Source: Cytobacillus oceanisediminis
GTDB taxonomy: Bacteria; Bacillota; Bacilli; Bacillales; Cytobacillaceae
Length of the DNA: 64,000 bases
Assembly: GCF_003182355.1 (NCBI RefSeq)
Contig: NZ_QGTW01000002.1
Coordinates: 428,653-492,652, forward strand
Direction: 5' to 3'
Positions within the stretch are counted from its first letter, which is position 1. Each line of letters begins with the position of its first letter. The position numbers were made by a program, and so were the translations under genes. Positions 34,674 through 43,371 of the stretch are shown here, piece after piece. The notes under the pieces are model-generated. The model was not told where the DNA came from. It saw only the letters and a list, made by a program, of their open reading frames with translations, and did not search any database.

Positions 34674-35675
34674 ATGAAAAAAAGTATAATCGCAATGATC
34701 TCAACTCTAGCATTGTCTGCATTTATCACTGGATGCTCAGGTTCTAGTTCTTCCAACGGGAAAAGTGAAGATGCTCTTACATTAAAATTAGCTCATTCAG
34801 GTTCTGATACACACCAATATCAAATTGGAGCAGCTGAATTTGCAAAAGTTGTGGAAGAAAAATCGGACGGCAAAATTAAAGTGGAGATTCATGGGAATGC
34901 CACGCTAGGAAGTGAAGCGGAGGCAATTGAACAAGTTATAGATGGAACAATTGATATGTCAGTTGTCGCTGCAGACAGTTCTCTTGCAAATACAGTTCCG
35001 GAGATGAACCTGTTTGGTCTTCCCTATGTTTTTGATGGGCGTGAACATGTTTACAGTAAACTTGATGGTGAGTCAGGAAAAGAGCTCCTTGGTTTAATTG
35101 ATCAGCACAATATGAAAGGTTTGGGATTCTGGGAGGTTGGCTTTAGACACTTAACAAATAACAAGATAGAAATTACAAAACCAGAAGATGTAAAGGGATT
35201 AAAAATACGTGTCCAGCCTGCGCCTGTTTGGGAAACACATATGAAAGCATTAGGAGCGAACCCTACTCCGGTAGCATTTAATGAACTATATTCAGCATTG
35301 GATCAAGGGGTGGTAGATGGACAAGAAAATCCATTACCTACCATTCATTCTATGAAGTTTTATGAGGTTCAAAAGCATGTTGCTCTTACTGGCCATACCT
35401 ACACCCCTGCAGTTGTTATTATGAGCAACAATTCTTGGGATAAGTTAAACGAAGACCAAAAGAAGGTTATTGAAGAAGCAGTGGCAGAAACAACGGAATA
35501 TCAAAGAAACTTCCTGGAAGAAAAAGAGCAAGAAATTATTGCTGAATTAAAAGAAAGCGGCGTTACAATTACTGAGCCAGATCGTGAAGCTTTTAAAGAA
35601 GCAACAAAAGACGTTAAAAAGGCTTTAGAAGATCAAGTCCCAGCCGAATTGATTTCGGAAATGGAAAGTAAATAA
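34674..35675 (+). CDS. TRAP transporter substrate-binding lipoprotein, DctP family
   Basis: Extracellular solute receptor of 333 residues for a TRAP carrier. The signal peptide ends in lipobox ITGC, followed by a Ser-rich linker. DctP signatures are LKLAHSGSDTHQYQIGAAEFAKVVEEKSDGKIKVEIHGNATLG, the EVGFRHLTNNKIEITKPEDVKGLKIRVQPAPVWE block carrying the conserved carboxylate-binding Arg, and VDGQENPLPTI. The ATG follows AAGGGGGAAA. It is 12 bases from the amidase gene. TRAP receptors normally take organic acids, so the amidase and DUF2848 substrates probably carry a free carboxylate. Confidence 0.93.
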   Translation: MKKSIIAMISTLALSAFITGCSGSSSSNGKSEDALTLKLAHSGSDTHQYQIGAAEFAKVVEEKSDGKIKVEIHGNATLGSEAEAIEQVIDGTIDMSVVAADSSLANTVPEMNLFGLPYVFDGREHVYSKLDGESGKELLGLIDQHNMKGLGFWEVGFRHLTNNKIEITKPEDVKGLKIRVQPAPVWETHMKALGANPTPVAFNELYSALDQGVVDGQENPLPTIHSMKFYEVQKHVALTGHTYTPAVVIMSNNSWDKLNEDQKKVIEEAVAETTEYQRNFLEEKEQEIIAELKESGVTITEPDREAFKEATKDVKKALEDQVPAELISEMESK

Positions 35676-35710
35676 ATCACATTGATCCCATGAAAGAGGG
35701 AGGTGAACAT

Positions 35711-36178
35711 ATGCTGCTTAAAAAGATAGATTATTATATTGTAAAGTTGCTAGAGTTTATCATAACCTTTTGCTTGTCAATTACGGTAATTCTTACTTTA
35801 GCACAGGTTTTCTATCGGTTCGTTTTAAAACATTCACTTAGCTGGTCACAAGAAGTTGTAATGATTAGCTTTGTATATAGTATTTTGTTCGGAGCAGCTC
35901 TGGCGTTTGAAAAGTCTGAACATTTGACGGTAGACGTTTGGGAAAATGCAAAGGCAAGTGTACAAAAGGCTTTTAATGTGATTGCCTATATAATTGTTCT
36001 AATTATAATAGGGGTGTTCTTCTATTACGGATTAATGCTTGTTTCTGATAACTTGAAATCAGGACAAATAGTGGGGTTCCTCCCAATTAAAAAAGGTTAT
36101 GTATATATGGCATTGCCTATAAGCAGCTTGTTCATGCTATACTTCCACGTTAAGAAGGTGTTCAAATGGCCTGGCTAA
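35711..36178 (+). CDS. TRAP transporter small permease, DctQ family
   Basis: Small membrane subunit of 155 residues with four helices, from the ATG at 35711 behind GGGAGGTG; an ATG seven codons upstream lies inside the leader and lacks a site. LAQVFYRFVLKHSLSWSQEVVMISFVYSILFGAALAFEKSEHLTVD holds the DctQ signature (WxxE region with following acidic HLTVD). It overlaps the large permease by 13 bases, indicating coupling. It links the receptor to the DctM channel. Confidence 0.92.
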   Translation: MLLKKIDYYIVKLLEFIITFCLSITVILTLAQVFYRFVLKHSLSWSQEVVMISFVYSILFGAALAFEKSEHLTVDVWENAKASVQKAFNVIAYIIVLIIIGVFFYYGLMLVSDNLKSGQIVGFLPIKKGYVYMALPISSLFMLYFHVKKVFKWPG

Positions 36179-37443
36179 TAGTCCTTTTATTCGTTTTGAT
36201 CCTATGTAGAGTACCAATTGCCTTTGCTTTAAGCTTTGTTTCTTTTTTGGGGATCATGCTTACGGACCCAGGACTTCTAATTAATATTCCCCGTAAAATG
36301 TTTAATGGTATTGACAGTTTTACACTAGTTGCTGTCCCTTTATTCATTCTTGCTGGCGAATTGATGACACAAGGGGGTATATCCAAGAGATTAATTAAAT
36401 TCTCTCAAACCTTGGTTGGACATTTGCCAGGCGGGCTTGCATTGGTAGTCGTTCTTGCAAGTATGTTCTTTTCCGCTCTTACTGGTACGGCTATTGCAGC
36501 CGCTGCTGCAATAGGGGGAATGATGATTCCAGCGATGAACAAGGAAGGATATGATATTCGTTTCTCGACCAGTTTAGTTGCAACCTCAGCAACAATTGGC
36601 CCAATCATCCCGCCGAGTATCGTCCTAATATTATATGGAGTAATCGCAAGTGTTTCCATTGGTGATTTATTCATTGCAGGAGTCATTCCGGGTTTATTAA
36701 TGGGAATAGGCTTGATGATATACAGTTACTTTGTAGGGAAAAAACACAATTACCGTTCTAGAGCAGAAAGAGCTTCCTTTAAGGAAATAATCACAGGTGC
36801 AAAAGATGCGATATTAGCACTTCTCATGCCTCTGATCATTATTGGCGGTATTACCTCAGGTGTATTTACGGCAACTGAATCCGGTGTAATTGCAGTACTT
36901 TATGCTTTTATTGTCGGTAAGTTTGTCTACAAAGAACTTGAATTCAAAGCTCTTTGGAACATTTTATTAAGTACAGCAAAAACAACAGCTACAATTGTCT
37001 TTCTCATTGGGAATGCTGCTTTATTTATTTGGTTTCTCTCATTCAACAGCATTCCAAATCAAATTATTGATATGCTTGGAGGAATCTCGGAAAGCCCGTT
37101 CCTGCTGTTGCTCATCATTAATGTGATTCTGCTGATTGCTGGAACATTTATTGATACGATAAGTGCAGTATCTATCTTTACACCTTTATTTTTACCGCTA
37201 GTCCTTGCTGCCGGTATAGACCCAATCCATTTCGGGATCATAATGGCTGTCAACCTGACTATCGGGATGGCGACACCTCCGCTTGGTGTCTGCCTGTTCG
37301 TAACCGCAGCTATTGGCAAAATAAGCGTCCCTAAAATGTTTAAGTTCCTATTTCCACAGGTTATTATTCTGATTGTTATCCTATTCATTATTACATACAT
37401 CCCGGATGCGATTTTATTCCCGGTTCACTTGTTTAATGGATAG
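36166..37443 (+). CDS. TRAP transporter large permease, DctM family
   Basis: Main membrane subunit of 425 residues with about 12 helices, carrying out Na+-driven uptake. Family motifs: VPLFILAGELMTQGGISKRLIKF, the SALTGTAIAAAAAIGGMMIPAMNKEGYD signature, ATIGPIIPPSIVLILYGVI and GMATPPLGVCLFVTAAIG. The ATG follows AAGGTG and overlaps the DctQ end. A strong terminator 30 bases behind closes the operon started at the GntR promoter. Confidence 0.94.
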   Translation: MAWLIVLLFVLILCRVPIAFALSFVSFLGIMLTDPGLLINIPRKMFNGIDSFTLVAVPLFILAGELMTQGGISKRLIKFSQTLVGHLPGGLALVVVLASMFFSALTGTAIAAAAAIGGMMIPAMNKEGYDIRFSTSLVATSATIGPIIPPSIVLILYGVIASVSIGDLFIAGVIPGLLMGIGLMIYSYFVGKKHNYRSRAERASFKEIITGAKDAILALLMPLIIIGGITSGVFTATESGVIAVLYAFIVGKFVYKELEFKALWNILLSTAKTTATIVFLIGNAALFIWFLSFNSIPNQIIDMLGGISESPFLLLLIINVILLIAGTFIDTISAVSIFTPLFLPLVLAAGIDPIHFGIIMAVNLTIGMATPPLGVCLFVTAAIGKISVPKMFKFLFPQVIILIVILFIITYIPDAILFPVHLFNG

Positions 37444-37470
37444 ATAGAATCTATACATGCGTATAGCAAA

Positions 37471-37523
37471 TAACAATATATCTTACCCATTCATGTTGGA
37501 TAAGGTATATTGTTATATTTTTT
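37471..37523 (+). terminator. Terminator of the TRAP operon
   Basis: TAACAATATA / TATATTGTTA with further inner pairing (CTTACCCA / TGGATAAG, near-perfect) and a TATTTTTT tail. Confidence 0.88.
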
Positions 37524-37616
37524 CTAAAACCTCCAAATACCTTTTCTTACATTCTCCATTATAATAAATTCATAGAACTGTACTTCCATCCTTTAACCTT
37601 GAAAGGAGCTTAGCCC

Positions 37617-39212
37617 ATGAACATCATGCAAGATAAAATCTCCAGACTTTTTGAAGTCAATCGGAGCCTGACTCAGTCTCTTGATTTGCAGGATATATTA
37701 AAGAAGCTGGTAGAGGCAGCATTTGATTTAATAGAGAACGCAGATACTACGATTCTATATACCTTAAATGAAGATGGATTGCTGCATTTTTCCCATGGTG
37801 TAGGGGTAGAGGCCCAGTTTATGCAACAGGTAAAATTTGAGCCGGGAGAATCTCTGACTGGCCTCGTTTTTCTTACAAAAAAGGGCGTCATTGCTTCGGG
37901 TCATGAGTTTAGGGAACATATGAGCCGCATGTCTGAAACCAATTATGTTCACTTTTTTAACGGCGTCTTCCGGCGGGAGGTTAAAAGCGGAATTGTGGTG
38001 CCATTGGTTTATAAAGAAGAATGTATTGGCGTGCTAGTGGTAGATAATTTTGATAGAGATGTCCAATTTACAGAGGAAGACTATCAAATTCTGGAGATTG
38101 TGGCGGACCAGGCAGCGATTGCCATTATGAATTCCAGGCTATACGAAGACTTAAAGCAGAGGAATGAAGAGCTAAGCCATTCTCTGGATAGTCATCGGAA
38201 ATTCACGAAGATTTTGCTTGAGGGCAGAGGCGTATCCTATATTCTTGAAACGATCAGCAGTATTTTGGGAACCCGGGTGACATATGCTGAAACCTCTTTT
38301 GATGAATCCTGTTCTTTTCCGATTATCAGCTCGAACGAACTCTTTGGATATTTCCAGCTAAAAGTACCCATTGATGGCTTAACGAATATCCAGAAGGCTG
38401 CTTTAGAGCACGCAGCGACTGCGCTGTCATTGGACTTTGTAAAGCAAAATACCCTTTTTGAAAAAGAAATGCACTTAAGAGAAGAAGCATTTCACGATAT
38501 TGTGAACGGAACTCGTGTGAGTGAAGGGATTATGGGAAAATTCAATTTTAACGAAAAGGTCAGAATTTCTTGTATGATGCTTGATTGCAAGTCCGGTTTT
38601 TTGTGGGATGCCGCTAGCTTCCGGCAAAAGGAAAAGCTCGTAAGGTCATTGGAACAGATATTGAAAAAATATTATGAGACCAGTATCGTTTTTACAAAAT
38701 CAGATCAGATTGTTGTCCTGCTGGCTAATGTGCGGAAGCAGTGCGGTCAAAATCTTGCGGAAGAAATTTGTGCGGTCCTTGAAACCAATAAACAGATAGC
38801 AATTGGGCTGGGAAGAGAGGTTCCTTTAAAAGAAATAGCTGATTCCTACCGTGAAGCAGCCGAAGCCGTTTCGTATTATAAAAGCCTAAAAAACAAAAGC
38901 TTTGTGACCTATTCAGAGCTGGGAGTGGAAAGGCTCTGGCTTAATACAGAACGCAGCTTGCTGGATAAGTTTGTAGCAGACAAGATCGGCCTATTACTGC
39001 ATATGGAGCCGGAGTATCTGTCTACGATGCAAACCTTTATCTCCCATAATAAAAGCCATAAGAAGACGGCTGCTCTAATGCATATTCATCCGAATACCTT
39101 AACGTATCGGCTTAAAAAAATCGAGAAAGAGTTAAAGGTTGATTTTAATAGAAAAGAAGACTGGATCAATATGGTGCTCGCTTTTCAAATCTTCGAATAC
39201 CTGAGCTCTTAA
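37617..39212 (+). CDS. GAF-domain PucR/CdaR-type transcriptional regulator
   Basis: Regulator of 531 residues. A GAF sensor (about 20-185) shows the usual FEPGESLTGLVFLTKKG and SGIVVPLVYKEECIGVLVVDN. A middle region follows, then a C-terminal PucR-type HTH (VADKIGLLLHMEPEYLSTMQTFISHNKSHKKTAALMHIHPNTLTYRLKKIEKEL, about 450-505). This arrangement is that of CdaR/PucR-family activators of catabolic genes (purine, sugar acid and gamma-aminobutyrate genes). The ATG follows AAAGGAG. It stands just before the aldehyde dehydrogenase cluster in the same direction, so it probably activates that cluster in response to a metabolite. No operator could be defined. Confidence 0.87.
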   Translation: MNIMQDKISRLFEVNRSLTQSLDLQDILKKLVEAAFDLIENADTTILYTLNEDGLLHFSHGVGVEAQFMQQVKFEPGESLTGLVFLTKKGVIASGHEFREHMSRMSETNYVHFFNGVFRREVKSGIVVPLVYKEECIGVLVVDNFDRDVQFTEEDYQILEIVADQAAIAIMNSRLYEDLKQRNEELSHSLDSHRKFTKILLEGRGVSYILETISSILGTRVTYAETSFDESCSFPIISSNELFGYFQLKVPIDGLTNIQKAALEHAATALSLDFVKQNTLFEKEMHLREEAFHDIVNGTRVSEGIMGKFNFNEKVRISCMMLDCKSGFLWDAASFRQKEKLVRSLEQILKKYYETSIVFTKSDQIVVLLANVRKQCGQNLAEEICAVLETNKQIAIGLGREVPLKEIADSYREAAEAVSYYKSLKNKSFVTYSELGVERLWLNTERSLLDKFVADKIGLLLHMEPEYLSTMQTFISHNKSHKKTAALMHIHPNTLTYRLKKIEKELKVDFNRKEDWINMVLAFQIFEYLSS

Positions 39213-39322
39213 TTGGTATGCGTCACAATGAATCCTAGTAATCTTTGGTTATCACCACATATACATTAAATTTTCTAAATATTATAATTAATCTCATATT
39301 ACTTATGGTAAGGAGAGATTTG

Positions 39323-40828
39323 ATGACGACTGAAATGAATAACCAAAGCACAGCTGTTGAAAAGCAAAGGGATGGGGAAGTTAAAACCTACTACAATTAT
39401 ATTCATGGGGATTGGGTTCCATCTGTTACAGGGGAAACATATCCAAGCCTAAACCCTGCAAACACAGAAGAGGTATTAGGGTATTTTCAGAAGTCCAATG
39501 CTGTCGATGTACAGTTAGCCATTCAAAGCGCCCAAAAGGCTTTTCCCGCGTGGAAAGGGACATCTCCGATCAGCCGTGGTGACATCCTATTTAGACTGAT
39601 CTTTCTGCTTGAACAGGAAAAAGAAGAGCTGGCAGAAATCATTACGAAGGAAGTTGGCAAAACGATTGAGGCTGCCCGCAAAGAAGTGGATGCAACGGTT
39701 CAGGCTCTTAAGCATTTTAGCGGTGAGGCCAACCGGCTTTCGGGTGAAACAGTCCCTGCCATTGACCCAAATACTTTCGCCTGTACTATTCAGGAACCGC
39801 TTGGAGTGGTTGCGGTCGTCACTCCTTTTAATTTTCCTCTGGGAATTGCGATTTATAAAATAGCCCCATCGATGCTTGCGGGAAATACCATTATTTATAA
39901 AGCAGCAAGTGATACATCTCTTGTAGCTGTAAAGGTTGCCGAACTGTTTGAAAAAGCAGGAATGCCTAAGGGCGTACTTAATATGATTACGGGACCGGGT
40001 TCAGTAGTTGGTGAAGAGCTTGGGACCAATCCAGAGATCAAAGCCGTATCCTTTACTGGCTCTTCTGATGTGGGCATTCATCTTGGGAAGCTCGTTACAG
40101 CACATGGCGGAAAAATGCAGGCTGAAATGGGCGGGAAAAATGCGACCATTATTCTGGAGGATGCCAATCTGGAGGAAGCCGTACAGAGCGTGGTCATCAG
40201 CGGTTTTTACAACAACGGGCAAAGCTGTACTGGAACGAGCCGTGTGATTGTGCCTCGCTCTATTTCCAGGAAGGTAATCGAATTATTAGTTGAAAAAGCG
40301 AAGCAAATTAAAGTCGGCAATGGAATCCGGGAAGGATACGACAATGGGGCTGTGGCAAATAAGCATCAATTAAATACTTATCTTCATTATGTGAATAGCG
40401 CCATATCAGAAGGAGCCGTTCTTGAATATGGCGGAGAGCAGCTGACTGATGGCGAAAAAGCGAATGGCTATTTTGTTGCTCCAACTGTCTTTAGCAAAGT
40501 AACGAAGGACTTTACCATTGCGAAAGAAGAAATTTTTGGACCTGTGGTTGCGGTGATGGAAGTGGATTCTTATGAAGAAGCTATAGAGCTTGCGAATGAT
40601 ACGGATTTTGGTTTATCATCTGCCATTTTTACCAATGACCTTCAAAAGGCCTTTGATTTCGTCCGTAAAATTGAAACAGGTGTCACTCATATCAATATCC
40701 CATCCAATCATTATGAAAACCAGCTCCCATTTGGCGGAAAAAAGACATCAAGCATCGGCCCGCGTGAACAGGGAAGCTCGGCATTGGATTTCTGGCTGGA
40801 TACGAAAACGGTCTATATTAAACCATAA
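39323..40828 (+). CDS. NAD(P)-dependent aldehyde dehydrogenase
   Basis: Cytoplasmic aldehyde dehydrogenase of 501 residues, from the ATG at 39323 behind AAGGAGAG; the frame is open further upstream without a site. Catalytic Cys in GFYNNGQSCTGTSRV (about 298), general-base Glu in AEMGGKNATIILEDA (about 264), the Asn in VVTPFNFPLGI and FTGSSDVG for cofactor binding are all intact. The late EIFGPVVAV motif is present. Similar enzymes oxidise alpha-ketoglutarate semialdehyde, glycolaldehyde or methylmalonate/malonate semialdehyde; the sequence alone does not choose. Its partner 25 bases downstream is a beta-hydroxyacid dehydrogenase, so the substrate may be a semialdehyde shared by both. Confidence 0.92.
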   Translation: MTTEMNNQSTAVEKQRDGEVKTYYNYIHGDWVPSVTGETYPSLNPANTEEVLGYFQKSNAVDVQLAIQSAQKAFPAWKGTSPISRGDILFRLIFLLEQEKEELAEIITKEVGKTIEAARKEVDATVQALKHFSGEANRLSGETVPAIDPNTFACTIQEPLGVVAVVTPFNFPLGIAIYKIAPSMLAGNTIIYKAASDTSLVAVKVAELFEKAGMPKGVLNMITGPGSVVGEELGTNPEIKAVSFTGSSDVGIHLGKLVTAHGGKMQAEMGGKNATIILEDANLEEAVQSVVISGFYNNGQSCTGTSRVIVPRSISRKVIELLVEKAKQIKVGNGIREGYDNGAVANKHQLNTYLHYVNSAISEGAVLEYGGEQLTDGEKANGYFVAPTVFSKVTKDFTIAKEEIFGPVVAVMEVDSYEEAIELANDTDFGLSSAIFTNDLQKAFDFVRKIETGVTHINIPSNHYENQLPFGGKKTSSIGPREQGSSALDFWLDTKTVYIKP

Positions 40829-40853
40829 CATCAGGTGAAGGGAGGGACGTCGT

Positions 40854-41714
40854 GTGAAAAATATAGGTGTGATTGGCTGCGGGGCAATGGGTAAAGGGAT
40901 TGTTAAAAATTTAATCAAGAACGGTTATAAGGTTTTTGCTTATGATCCTAGTGCAGATGCATTGGCAATATGCGAGGAGCTTGGGGCGATTCCCCAGCCC
41001 TCTCCATTTGAAGCAGGGAGGCAGGCTGAACTAGTAATTTCTTCATTGCCTGGACCAGGTATTGTCAAGGATGTTATGATGGGAGAAAGCGGAGTCTTTG
41101 CTGCTTTAAAGCCTCGCAGTTTTGTCCTGGATATGAGCACCATTGATCCCGCAACAGCCCAGGATTTATACCAGGCTGCAAAGGAGAAGGGCATCCATTT
41201 TTATGACTGTCCGTTAAGCGGGGGGCCTAAGGGTGCTGATGCCGGTACGTTGACCATAATGGTTGGGGGAGACGATAGATATATAGCAGACATTCGCCCG
41301 GTCTTGGAGAGTGTAGGAAAGGATATTTTTCTGCTTGGCTCTTCAGGTTCAGGACAGGTGGCGAAGCTGTGCCATAACATGCTTGTTGCAGTGATTACTG
41401 CAGGGCTTGGGGAGGCCTTTGCAGTAGGGGAAAAAGCAGGTATCAGCCGGTCTCAGCTTGCGGAAGTCATTCAAAGCGGCTCAGCTCATAATCGAGTGCT
41501 GTCCGTGTTTGGTGAGAATATCCTTAAACATACATACGAGAATGTGCTTTTCAGCCTAGAGCATATGAACAAGGATATCCACTTATACACGGACACAGCC
41601 GAGCATTACAGTGAAGATTCTCCAATGGGACAACTGGTTTGCAGCATCTATGAGAAAGCGATGGAGCAAGGGAAAGCGAAGCTCGATTCATCGGCAATCT
41701 GCGAGGGGATCTAG
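40854..41714 (+). CDS. NAD(P)-dependent beta-hydroxyacid dehydrogenase (3-hydroxyisobutyrate dehydrogenase/tartronate semialdehyde reductase-like)
   Basis: Cytoplasmic oxidoreductase of 286 residues. The Rossmann motif IGVIGCGAMGKGIVKNL is at the N-terminus, followed by the substrate motif FYDCPLSGGPKGADAGTLTIMVGG and the catalytic Lys in SGQVAKLCHNML. This is the family of MmsB and GarR, which interconvert 3-hydroxyisobutyrate and methylmalonate semialdehyde or glycerate and tartronate semialdehyde. GTG start. It follows the aldehyde dehydrogenase by 25 bases and precedes the DUF3100 gene. A role at a semialdehyde branch point is inferred. Confidence 0.9.
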   Translation: MKNIGVIGCGAMGKGIVKNLIKNGYKVFAYDPSADALAICEELGAIPQPSPFEAGRQAELVISSLPGPGIVKDVMMGESGVFAALKPRSFVLDMSTIDPATAQDLYQAAKEKGIHFYDCPLSGGPKGADAGTLTIMVGGDDRYIADIRPVLESVGKDIFLLGSSGSGQVAKLCHNMLVAVITAGLGEAFAVGEKAGISRSQLAEVIQSGSAHNRVLSVFGENILKHTYENVLFSLEHMNKDIHLYTDTAEHYSEDSPMGQLVCSIYEKAMEQGKAKLDSSAICEGI

Positions 41715-41739
41715 TAATCTTTTATCTAGGGGGGAAATT

Positions 41740-42567
41740 ATGAAAAACGAAAAGACAGAAATTTTGAAAGATTGGCGCTTGCATGCGATTGTACTAGTTC
41801 TTGTGGCAGCCACAGAAGCAATTGGGCAGATCAGCTTTAAGGTAGGCGCCGGTGTTATTCTCCTGCTGCCTATGCTGTATGCCTTTTTCCTGGGCCTAGG
41901 GCTTTACTTCACACCTCTTGTGAAAGAAAAACAGGCAAAAAATGCCGAGCCTCTTATCATTCTGGGCGTTACCCTGTTAATTGCTAAAATTGGTGTGACG
42001 ATTGGACCGCAGATTGATGCGATTATTGCGGCTGGCCCATCCCTTTTGCTTCAGGAGCTTGGAAATTTAGGGACCATTTTATTTGCTCTTCCAATTGCCA
42101 TTCTTCTTGGATTTAAAAGAGAGGCCATCGGTATGACCCACTCGGTTGGCCGGGAGCCGAATGTTGGGCTGATTATGAATAAATACGGATTCGATTCACC
42201 AGAGGGCAGAGGTGTAATGGCTATTTATATTTTTGGTACTGTGTTTGGTGCTGCCTTCCTTGGATTGATTTCCGGATTCCTGGCTACCATTACTCCCCTC
42301 CATCCTCTATCGTTTGCGATGGCATCGGGTGTGGGAAGCGGAAGTATGATGGCTGCTGCCAGCGGATCGCTTGTTGCTGCATTCCCTGAAATGGAGGCCC
42401 AGATTATCGCCTTTGCTGGTGCCAGTAACTTGCTTTCCCTTTCAACAGGTCTATATGCAAGTATTTTCATAGGGCTGCCTCTTACGGAGAAGCTATATTC
42501 CATCATGATGAGACGAAAAGAGAAAAAGGCTTCAGATGCGGATAAAGGGGGAGACATTCATGCTTAA
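41740..42567 (+). CDS. DUF3100 family membrane protein, putative transporter
   Basis: Integral membrane protein of 275 residues resembling DUF3100 (PF11299), with about eight helices. I use the ATG at 41740, behind AGGGGGGA; the frame runs upstream only through the previous gene. Distinct parts are MTHSVGREPNVGLIMNKYGFDSPEGRGVMAIYIFG in a polar loop and the small-residue helix LSFAMASGVGSGSMMAAASGSLVAAFPE. There is no ATPase or receptor near, so it would be a secondary carrier. It overlaps the following small membrane gene by eight bases, which suggests a two-subunit carrier. Substrate probably the acid or ureide broken down by the neighbouring enzymes. Confidence 0.77.
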   Translation: MKNEKTEILKDWRLHAIVLVLVAATEAIGQISFKVGAGVILLLPMLYAFFLGLGLYFTPLVKEKQAKNAEPLIILGVTLLIAKIGVTIGPQIDAIIAAGPSLLLQELGNLGTILFALPIAILLGFKREAIGMTHSVGREPNVGLIMNKYGFDSPEGRGVMAIYIFGTVFGAAFLGLISGFLATITPLHPLSFAMASGVGSGSMMAAASGSLVAAFPEMEAQIIAFAGASNLLSLSTGLYASIFIGLPLTEKLYSIMMRRKEKKASDADKGGDIHA

Positions 42568-43012
42568 AAACATAACAGAGTGGTTTCTCATTTTGGCGGT
42601 ATTCGGTTTTTCAGCCATTGTTGGGAACTGGATCGGATATGATATCCTGCCAACAGCTGCAATTCCTGGGATGCTTGTTTTAATTGTTATAAGTGTTCTA
42701 GGCCTTATTCTTGAAAAAGTGGTGCCAGGCAACATTCCTAGCGTCGGTTATATCGGCATTATTGGAATCATTGTTTCCATTCCATGGTTTCCCGGCTCGG
42801 AATATATAGTGAAATGGACGACCCAAGTGAATATACTTGCTCTTGCAACTCCAATTCTTGCCTATGCAGGTATTTCAATCGGAAAGAACTGGGCTGACTT
42901 TTCCAAGCTGGGCTGGAGAAGCATTATTGTCGCAATCTTTGTGTTCTTCGGAACCTTCATTGGATCTGCGGTTATCGCCGAGATTATTTTACGTATGCAA
43001 GGGATTATTTAA
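42560..43012 (+). CDS. Small membrane protein, partner of DUF3100
   Basis: Membrane protein of 150 residues with about five helices; I do not recognise a named family. The ATG at 42560 follows GGGGAGACATTC and overlaps the end of the DUF3100 gene. Features: a Pro/Gly-rich turn GYDILPTAAIPGMLVLI, a second VVPGNIPSVGYIGIIGI and the C-terminal WADFSKLGWRSIIVAIFVFFGTFIGSAVIAE. The overlap and the short length suggest it is an accessory subunit needed by the DUF3100 carrier. A terminator follows. Confidence 0.72.
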   Translation: MLKNITEWFLILAVFGFSAIVGNWIGYDILPTAAIPGMLVLIVISVLGLILEKVVPGNIPSVGYIGIIGIIVSIPWFPGSEYIVKWTTQVNILALATPILAYAGISIGKNWADFSKLGWRSIIVAIFVFFGTFIGSAVIAEIILRMQGII

Positions 43013-43022
43013 TGGTTTTGCG

Positions 43023-43053
43023 GCCCGGCAGGAGTTTATCTGCCGGGCTTTTC
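43023..43053 (+). terminator. Terminator after the DUF3100 partner gene
   Basis: GCCCGGCAG / CTGCCGGGC perfect stem with TTTT tail, ten bases after the stop codon. Confidence 0.9.
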
Positions 43054-43159
43054 ATGATTAGGCGGGGAGTAGCGCATTTTAGCTATCCATCCGTAAAATT
43101 AAAGGTAAAATCCTATTTAATCACCTGATTGATTGGTTTTTCTTGCGTGTTTTTTTAGC

Positions 43160-43294
43160 TGCTTCAGATATATCGGTCACTTTGTCATGTTTATCGGTCA
43201 GATTTGCTTTTTATCGGTCACTTTTTCAATATATCGGTCAGATTTCGATTTTATCGGTCAGTTTTCCGATATATCGGTCACTTTGCGTCATATC
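43160..43294 (-). repeat. Six-unit TGACCGAT element, copy 2 (inverted)
   Basis: CGGTCA ends fall at 43179, 43200, 43220, 43240, 43260 and 43280, so read on the minus strand there are six units with the fifth of 21 bp, exactly as in copy 1 at 15040-15175. Units 2 and 3 (TGACCGATAAAATCGAAATC and TGACCGATATATTGAAAAAG) are identical to those of copy 1, and the lead-in TTGATATGACGCAAAG corresponds to TTGATGGGACGCGAAG. It ends about 80 bp before the M20 gene start. Confidence 0.9.
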
Positions 43295-43371
43295 AACATT
43301 CTAACTATTGCATAGTCGTAATAGGATTTAAACCTATGAATTTATCAAATAAGAAAAGAGAGGGATCTGTA

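Noticed and set aside
43204-43371. N-terminal extension of the M20 carbamoylase
   Set aside because: These codons translate the 20-bp repeats; the ATG at 43372 follows a ribosome site and matches the family start.
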